Origin: a virus
Length of the DNA: 20,166 nt
Direction: 5' to 3' (one strand)
Virus record (IMG/VR): IMGVR_UViG_3300023184_000628
Coordinates: 1-20,166 of that record
The translations under genes and the position numbers were made by a program. Under the pieces are notes generated by a model that was not told where the DNA came from, made no database searches, and saw only the letters and a list, made by a program, of their open reading frames with translations. Positions 7,260-13,600 of the stretch are shown one piece after another (position 1 is the stretch's first letter; the number at the start of each line of letters is the position of its first letter).

Positions 7260-8351
7260 CTATGCCGTTAGATCGATCTTGATTCCGATATGTATTGAAG
7301 GATCAAAGTAAGCTACGGCTGAACGAGTTGCTTTAATCTTCATGTCGTTTGCGTTGCCAGATACGTTGTATCCCTGAGCTAGATTGTCATTTACTACTTC
7401 TGACTTGCCTAAGTGCGCGAACACCTTGCCAGTAGCGTAGATCCATTTTGTATTGTCATCACCTAGCATCTGAGCGTTAGCCACTCCTGTGGGGGCTGTT
7501 GCCGAGATATTACCGGTAGTCTTTGCAAAGGTAAATGTTGTAGAGTTAGTTACCGTTACGGTATACGTGCCAGAGAAGCTTGTAGCCCCAACCAATGCCA
7601 CGATCTGAACTGACTCCCCTGTTGCAAAATAGTGAGCAGTAGAAGTTACAACAGTAGCAACGTTACTTGATACAGCAATTGTTGCTATCGCAGCGTGAGG
7701 ACTATCTCCTGGGTAACCTGAGCCAATAATGACCTGGGCGCCAGATGCAGTTTGCATGTGTTGCGTATCTTTATTGTCCATAAATAATTGATTATTGCCA
7801 GTCAATAGCACAAAAGCATCGCGAGTAAGGTGAATAACACCGTGCTCTCCAGCAGGCGACATCTCTCCAGCGTACTGCTCTAGAAGAGCAAGGCCGCGGC
7901 GAGGGCTAAACTTTGCACCACTAGAAATGACTGTTACGCTAGATTTTGATAGAAAAATATTTGGAAGCCCCTGTGCTAGCGCAATTTCGCCATTCCATAA
8001 TTCAGATTCAAGTGCTTTTTGAGAAACACCCTCAAGTTGCTTAATAACACGCGCAAAACGATCTTCACCTAAGATGTCAAACGTAGAACGCTGATCTTCA
8101 ACTTCAATAAAAATTGGTCTAACTTCTTTGTAAAGAGCAGAGCTAGGATTGGAAGATACTACGAATGACGTACTAGAAGTTTCGTCCCAGGTGCGAACAT
8201 AGTTCGGCAAAGTATCGTACATTTGTGAAAAACCGCGAGTCCATTTGTCTTCGTCACTATGATCTGCAGGAAAAGCAGGTTTGGCTACAGCAAACAGGCC
8301 GAACTCTGTTGGTTCAATGCCTGGCGCTGGAAATATTCCATTAAAAGCCAT
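7260..8351 (-). CDS. Second HK97-type capsid protein, putative pentamer subunit
   Basis: 363 residues from an ATG at 8351 with a weak upstream AGGA/GAGA. Visible blocks are DQRSTFDILGEDRFARVIKQ, SELWNGEIA (near residue 118), GEHGVIHLTRDAF, GAQVIIGSGYPGDSP and KWIYATGKVFAHLG. This succession is the pattern I associate with actinophage capsid proteins annotated as pentamer subunits, with an HK97-like fold. Some large actinophages use separate hexamer and pentamer proteins, and the 682-residue protein just upstream would be the hexamer one. Residues about 222-294 are an inserted FCCH-like beta module (TSTAHYFATGESVQIVA, SGTYTVTVTNSTTFTFAK), probably exposed on the capsid surface. A minor capsid or decoration role is an alternative. 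Confidence 0.55.
   Translation of the reverse strand: MAFNGIFPAPGIEPTEFGLFAVAKPAFPADHSDEDKWTRGFSQMYDTLPNYVRTWDETSSTSFVVSSNPSSALYKEVRPIFIEVEDQRSTFDILGEDRFARVIKQLEGVSQKALESELWNGEIALAQGLPNIFLSKSSVTVISSGAKFSPRRGLALLEQYAGEMSPAGEHGVIHLTRDAFVLLTGNNQLFMDNKDTQHMQTASGAQVIIGSGYPGDSPHAAIATIAVSSNVATVVTSTAHYFATGESVQIVALVGATSFSGTYTVTVTNSTTFTFAKTTGNISATAPTGVANAQMLGDDNTKWIYATGKVFAHLGKSEVVNDNLAQGYNVSGNANDMKIKATRSAVAYFDPSIHIGIKIDLTA
7470..7691 (-). repeat. FCCH-like beta module, copy in the second capsid gene
   Basis: This encodes residues about 222-294 of the second capsid protein. Its pattern is V-x-T-x-T-S-T-A-H-x-F-x-x-G-E-x-V, then SGTYTVTV, then TTFTFAK. The module lies between GYPGDSP and KWIYATG, which belong together in relatives, so it reads as an insertion. 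Equivalent copies lie at about 6287-6518 in the tail gene and 4870-5090 in the adaptor gene. Confidence 0.7.
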
Positions 8352-8398
8352 ATTAGTCTCTGTTTCCTAACTTAAGATTTTGGACGTACTTACCGTTT

Positions 8399-8426
8399 CG
8401 GGGGTACCTGTTTCCAGGCACCCCCG
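8399..8426 (-). terminator. GC-rich hairpin after the major capsid gene
   Basis: CGGGGGTACCTG (8399-8410) and CAGGCACCCCCG (8415-8426) form a 12-bp stem with one mismatch and a 4-base loop. It sits 28 bases past the capsid stop codon. On the transcribed strand no T run follows, so complete termination is unlikely. A partial terminator or a barrier that protects the abundant capsid mRNA from 3' decay fits better. Confidence 0.6.
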
Positions 8427-8454
8427 TCACGATATTTATTTCTGTTGTCTTAGC

Positions 8455-10503
8455 TTAGTATTCAATCGCTGCAGCAGAAGCTCCACCAGTAGTATCACGG
8501 AGGGCAGCAGCCACACCGTTAACGCTAATGGTAGAAGTAATCTTAAGCGATTCAACTCCAGCGAATGCAAGACCTTCGAAGGTTTCAACGAACATCTTGT
8601 AATCGTTGGTTCCAACGAGAGTCGAGTCACGGATGATACCAAGATCAAGAGTACCGCCATCAAGGAACAAGAATGAACCTTCAGCGAATAAGTACCAGAT
8701 AAATGTATCTGGGAACTCGTTCATTGCGCCAGCTGATTGAGCAGCGAATGCGGAAGTGCCTCCAGCGATATCAAGCGTGTACGTCACGTTAACATTACGT
8801 GAAGCAATGTACCCTTCGATCTCTGCATAGGCGCTCATTGATGAATCACCAGGCATTGCCAGAGTAAGGTCTGCTACCATTGCGTCTCTGATCCATGCTG
8901 GGATGATAGCGCGAAGTGGCGCATCAGCCTCAAGACGGTGACGCGCACGGTAAGCTGCAGAAGCGCGACCAAGTTGAACAAGGAAGTCGCGACCGAGACC
9001 AACAAGGGAAGTCGAAGTGACTGCCGTTGAAAGAGCACCCATACGAGTAAGAAGCTGACCTTCTGCTTCACGAGCATGTTGAATAAGGCCAAGCTCGTTG
9101 TGACGAGCGACCAATTCAGGATACGCGCGAGTAAGAAGGTTACCGAACTGGAGCTGCAAGGTGACGGCGTCAGTAGCAACGGTCGTCTCTGAAGCTGCAG
9201 TAACAGTAAGGCTTAGCTTAGATGCTGGAGACGGGGTCTCTGCTGAATCGTTTGCTGCTGTCCAGATTCCTACAGAAGCTGCATAGTCAGCCAGCACTGG
9301 AGGAGTGATGTAGCGAATACCACCACGATCTGCTTGAAAACGAGGAAGTGCATCACGAACGGGACGGGCAGTAGTGCCAATTCCGAAGATGTCGTACTTA
9401 ACCTCGAAAGGTGTTTGATGTCCACCAGAAGCAACAAGTGCTTCAGGTCCGACAACTGCTTGGATCTTTGACCAGTTAGACTCTGCATCTTGTGTAAGAG
9501 TGCGTGCCTCTGGGAATTTGGTGGTAAGAGAAGCAACAATATGTTGTTCTCCGTCTCCACCATTTACACGACGAAGAGTATGAAGGCGCTTTGCCATTGC
9601 CTCTGCTACTCCACTCATGTCTGAAATTGCACTGCCTGCAGTTGTTCCAGGAATATCAGCGCCTGCCGTGATTGCCACGGTGGCCGCTGTACTCATGGAA
9701 GTTGGGCGGCGGTCTGCTGGAGCTTCAAAAGTCTCCGGCTCATTAACGGCGGCGGTCACTGGTGCCTCCTGATCTTCCTGCGCTGCTTGCGCGTTGGTGT
9801 TTTCTTGAGTTTGTGCTTCTTCTGCGGATGCTGCAATTGCCTCATCAGCAACAGCAACGACTTCTTCTACAACAACTTCTGCTTCAACTGCCGAAACGAC
9901 AGCCTCAACAGCTTCTGGTGCAGCTACTTCTTGTGGTTCTTCGATTGAAAGTTCTGACGCTGTTTTCGCAGCAGTTGACGCTTCAGCCATAAGTTTTGCC
10001 TCTTCTTCTTTCTTTTTCTCTTCTTCCTCATCAAAAGGAGTTTCAGTAACTTCTTCGATAGGGTTTTCTTGAGATTCATCCACTGGGGTTTTTTCTACAG
10101 GAGCTTCAGTTGCATCTGCTGGAGAAACTTCTTCTTCAACAGGAACATCAACTGCGGGAGCTACTGCCATTGCCTCTTCAGGCTTTTCTTCGCCAGGGGC
10201 TGCTTCTTCAGGAGCGGCTTCACCTTCTGGTGTATCTTTTTTCATAGCGTCTTCACCTTTAACACGCATAGCAGCTTCTGCTGCACGAGTAGTAAGCTCT
10301 TGTGTAGCGGCCTGACGGCGCGTTACTTCACCGCGAACGGTGTCAAGCATATCGGCTAAAGACGTCATGGCGTCTACTGTTTGCGGAGTAGGATCTTCCT
10401 TTTCAACCGTCTCAAACTGGCTAATGATCTCACTCTGAAGCTCAGCGACTTGATCGTCACTTAGCTCAGTCAGTGTATCTAGCATTCCTGTAATACGGTC
10501 CAC
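8455..10503 (-). CDS. Major capsid protein with fused acidic scaffold-like N-terminus
   Basis: 682 residues. GTG start at 10503 preceded by GAGGAGGG seven bases away, the best ribosome site in the window. Residues 1-80 are helical; about 85-262 are Glu/Ala/Pro-rich low complexity, strongly acidic, with a Lys/Glu run near 155-170. From about 303 the actinophage HK97-type capsid pattern begins: AKRLHTLRRV, FPEARTLTQDAESNWSKIQAVV, EALVASGGHQTPFEV, RPVRDALPRFQADRGGIRYI, SVGIWTAAND. Then come the helices and strands through ITSTISVNGVAA near the C-terminus. The mature domain is about 380 residues, the family's usual size. In HK97-type phages lacking a scaffold gene, such an N-terminal region acts as internal scaffold and is removed by the maturation protease. 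No separate scaffold gene is present here, so the fusion fits. Confidence 0.88.
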   Translation of the reverse strand: MDRITGMLDTLTELSDDQVAELQSEIISQFETVEKEDPTPQTVDAMTSLADMLDTVRGEVTRRQAATQELTTRAAEAAMRVKGEDAMKKDTPEGEAAPEEAAPGEEKPEEAMAVAPAVDVPVEEEVSPADATEAPVEKTPVDESQENPIEEVTETPFDEEEEKKKEEEAKLMAEASTAAKTASELSIEEPQEVAAPEAVEAVVSAVEAEVVVEEVVAVADEAIAASAEEAQTQENTNAQAAQEDQEAPVTAAVNEPETFEAPADRRPTSMSTAATVAITAGADIPGTTAGSAISDMSGVAEAMAKRLHTLRRVNGGDGEQHIVASLTTKFPEARTLTQDAESNWSKIQAVVGPEALVASGGHQTPFEVKYDIFGIGTTARPVRDALPRFQADRGGIRYITPPVLADYAASVGIWTAANDSAETPSPASKLSLTVTAASETTVATDAVTLQLQFGNLLTRAYPELVARHNELGLIQHAREAEGQLLTRMGALSTAVTSTSLVGLGRDFLVQLGRASAAYRARHRLEADAPLRAIIPAWIRDAMVADLTLAMPGDSSMSAYAEIEGYIASRNVNVTYTLDIAGGTSAFAAQSAGAMNEFPDTFIWYLFAEGSFLFLDGGTLDLGIIRDSTLVGTNDYKMFVETFEGLAFAGVESLKITSTISVNGVAAALRDTTGGASAAAIEY

Positions 10504-10543
10504 TGCTGTCCCTCCTCTGGGCCAGTCATGATGAACAAGATTA

Positions 10544-10630
10544 TTAGTTCATCTCGCTAATCAGTCCAAGGCCGAGGGACTCATCACGCAGGGTTGCGTA
10601 GAGGCACTCCACCTGAATTGAATAATACAT
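10544..10630 (-). CDS. Possible 28-residue small protein upstream of the capsid gene
   Basis: The 135-base gap before the capsid gene contains an ATG at 10630-10628 and a 28-codon frame ending with TAA at 10546-10544 (MYYSIQVECLYATLRDESLG... to MN). No good Shine-Dalgarno precedes it. The second half is visibly richer in G/C than its surroundings and contains AGTCC/GGACT, a short stem. The region could instead be a structured leader that sets capsid expression. No tandem terminator or clear promoter is visible in the gap. Confidence 0.35.
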   Translation of the reverse strand: MYYSIQVECLYATLRDESLGLGLISEMN

Positions 10631-10638
10631 TACTTTTA

Positions 10639-13600
10639 TTAAGTTAATAGTCGAAGAAGTTTACTTAACTGAGAAGAAATCTCTTGTTGAGTAAAATAGT
10701 CTCCGCCTCTCATGAAAGACTTTAGATCAACTGTTGCCTGATCTGCGTCTTTCTTGCCTATCTTGTCTTCTACACGTGTAATCATATCGTCTAGAAGATT
10801 TTTTAACGCTGGAGGAAGATCGCTATAGCGCATCTTCTCGTTTTCATTACCAAAAGAAAATGGAAGATTAGCAACAACCTTTCCAAGTTCCCTAGCAGAA
10901 GACCGAATATTCTCTATAGAATCAGGATTTAATGCATTAGCGTCTAGTCGATCAATGATTGAAATAAGTTTAGCTCCAGACGCGGCAGCTTCAACGTAGT
11001 TACCCGCGTTGTTGAGCTTCTCTGTTTTTGCTATCTGATCCATTACATCTTGAGAACCAGAAGTACCAAGATCTTGCTTAATACGCGCTAAAACTTCACG
11101 AAACTTGCCTTTTTCATCGCGCGGTTGAGTCTTAGGGGTGTATATTCCCTTATCTTGTGCCTCAACCGCTAATGCTTTTCCCAGATCATCACCGATTTCT
11201 AATGAAATAGAAGCTACACGTGAACGAAGATCTTTAATATCTTCATCTATAATTTCAGTTGATAGCGTTTTCCATTCCTCTGGAACAACATCAGATACCC
11301 CGTGCTTACGTGCCATTTTAATAATATGACGACGAACTGCAGCACGCTTGCCAGGCTTAGCTCTCCCATACGCTTGGATTGCGTCTTTAACGCCTTCAGC
11401 ACTAGTAATAGGGAATGAACCATCTGGTAGAGCTTTACCTTCTCTAGCAAGTTTTTCTCGACGTGGACGTGACAGAGATGCAAACGCATCGTCGTAGCGT
11501 GGCTCGCCGTGGATTCGCTCGTACAGCGCATCAGCTTGAATTGAAAGTTCAATAGCTTTATTCTCAATAACTTCACTAAATCTAGCGCGTGCAGCGTCAG
11601 CTTTAGCTGATAATTGAGCGTTTTCTAACTGCTCAAGTTTTTCTATACGAGCAGCCAATTCTGTAACTGGATCTGACTTCATCCGCGCAAGAACGTTAGC
11701 GCCAGCTGCAACAAGTGCCATAACAGCACCAGACGCAACACGGGCACGAGCAATCGGAAATCCTGGAACGTTTACTTGACAGACTGCTACAAGTTCAAGA
11801 TTACCCTTAATTGGGCGCCAGTCACCAGAAGGTGCAGACGCGCGAAGAGCACGGATTTGCTCTGGACTAGTCCCTGGACGAAGAGCGCCAGAAACCCAGA
11901 TACCGTAGGAGTCTTCCCCAGCGTGTACATCAGCTATTGCGGATGCTGTATCATCGTAGTGACGAACTGCTTCGGACGCGCTAGCTTCAAGTGAAGCATG
12001 CCCACCTGCGAGAGTGAGCTGACCGACTGGGACATCGGTTCCAGCGTCTGTACGAACAACTCCCGTGTGGAAGAACGCGTACTTGCTCTTGCTACGCGGA
12101 GGCTTAGTGCCATACGACATTCCAATATGATCAACGTGCCAAGCAGCAATGTGCCCATACACGCGACCAGAATCATCAACTGTTAAAGGTGTAGCTTTCT
12201 TTAGTTCTGGGTTACTGAACCAGTCACTCGGTGGAACGACAGGAATAGATCCAGCAACCAGGCCACACGCAACGAGTGCAGAAGCCTCTACTGGATCCAT
12301 TTCGTCGACGTACGTTCCGTCTGGAATCACAGTGTCCTCCTTATTCTCGTCATTGACGAGGTAGATTTGGCACTCTTGAAAAGCAGGTTTTGGTACAAGA
12401 GTAACCGCCATAACTCGTGCGTGTGATATCACGAGCTTTTCATTTTCTATTTTACCAGAGTCTTGTTCTAGTTCATTGTCCTTTTTGTTATCTTCTTCAT
12501 TTGCTTCGAACTGATCAAGGTCTGCAGAGACTCCACGAATAAAACCTTCTCGTACAAGTCTTTCAGCTTCTTTACCATACGCTCCAGAATCAAAAACGCC
12601 TCTAGCGTTTCCAATTCCTTTTTCAGTGCGCTCCATTGAGTCTATTCTTCCAACAACAACTGAGCCATTGTGCCCTTCATCTGTTTTTATCTGCCACATA
12701 AGAGGCAAAGGAAGCTCACGAATTTCTATAGAACCCTTATCGAATTGTCTACCATCACCGGATTCAACACCTTCTGGTAGAACTAATGGAATAGAGAACT
12801 GGTATCCGGAGACTAAAGTGTCTTCTTCACCTGATGCTGTAAGAACTCTTCGCCTTGCACTTTGGGCCTTAGCAGAAAGAATAGAAGCATCTAAAGTCTC
12901 TCTATAAGACAGAATCCCATCAACTGCAAAAGCACTGTTATTCTTCATACCAGGATTACGACTGTCTCCTGGCCACATTCCAGTTGTTTCCTTATGTCGT
13001 AGTGAGCAGTAGCCCTTAGCGCGTGGACCCATGTATTTCTTAAGATGACGATAGCATCTTGTCCAGTCTCCTGGAGTATTCCAACGAATCTTAAGTCCGC
13101 CTTTACCTACTGTCCAGTATTTACGTAAAGTTTCAGCATTCCCGCGATTCTTGTCAGCTCCACCAGCAGCTGTCATTCCATGATCGCATTCCTGAGCCAT
13201 CAGTTCATCGTCTTCTAACAGTCTAACAATGTGCTCTTCTGGTTCCCACTCATGATCATACAAATCATCATAGGTAATATAAATAGCATCTATTGGCATA
13301 TCCATATCTTCTTTAGTAACCTCAGTAAATGGTTTCATTGTAAGAGGATCAAAAGGAGTCTCCATAATAAATTCTTCTACAGAGTTATTACGGGCTCTGT
13401 CACGCTTAGCATGAGTTGAAGTATAGAAACCTAGAGCGTCTTTGTGACGAAGCTGGCAGTAGCCTTTAGCTCTAGGTCCTAGATACTTAGCAAGATGGCG
13501 TACGCAACGAGACCAATCTCCCTTTGTCCCCCAACGAATCTTTGCAGCGCCTTTACCACGCGTCCAATAACGGCGTAAAGTTTCAGCATTCCCGCGATTC

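Noticed and set aside
9762-9992. Leu/Gln-rich plus-strand frame
   Set aside because: It is the antisense of the Glu/Ala low-complexity region of the capsid gene and has no recognisable domain.
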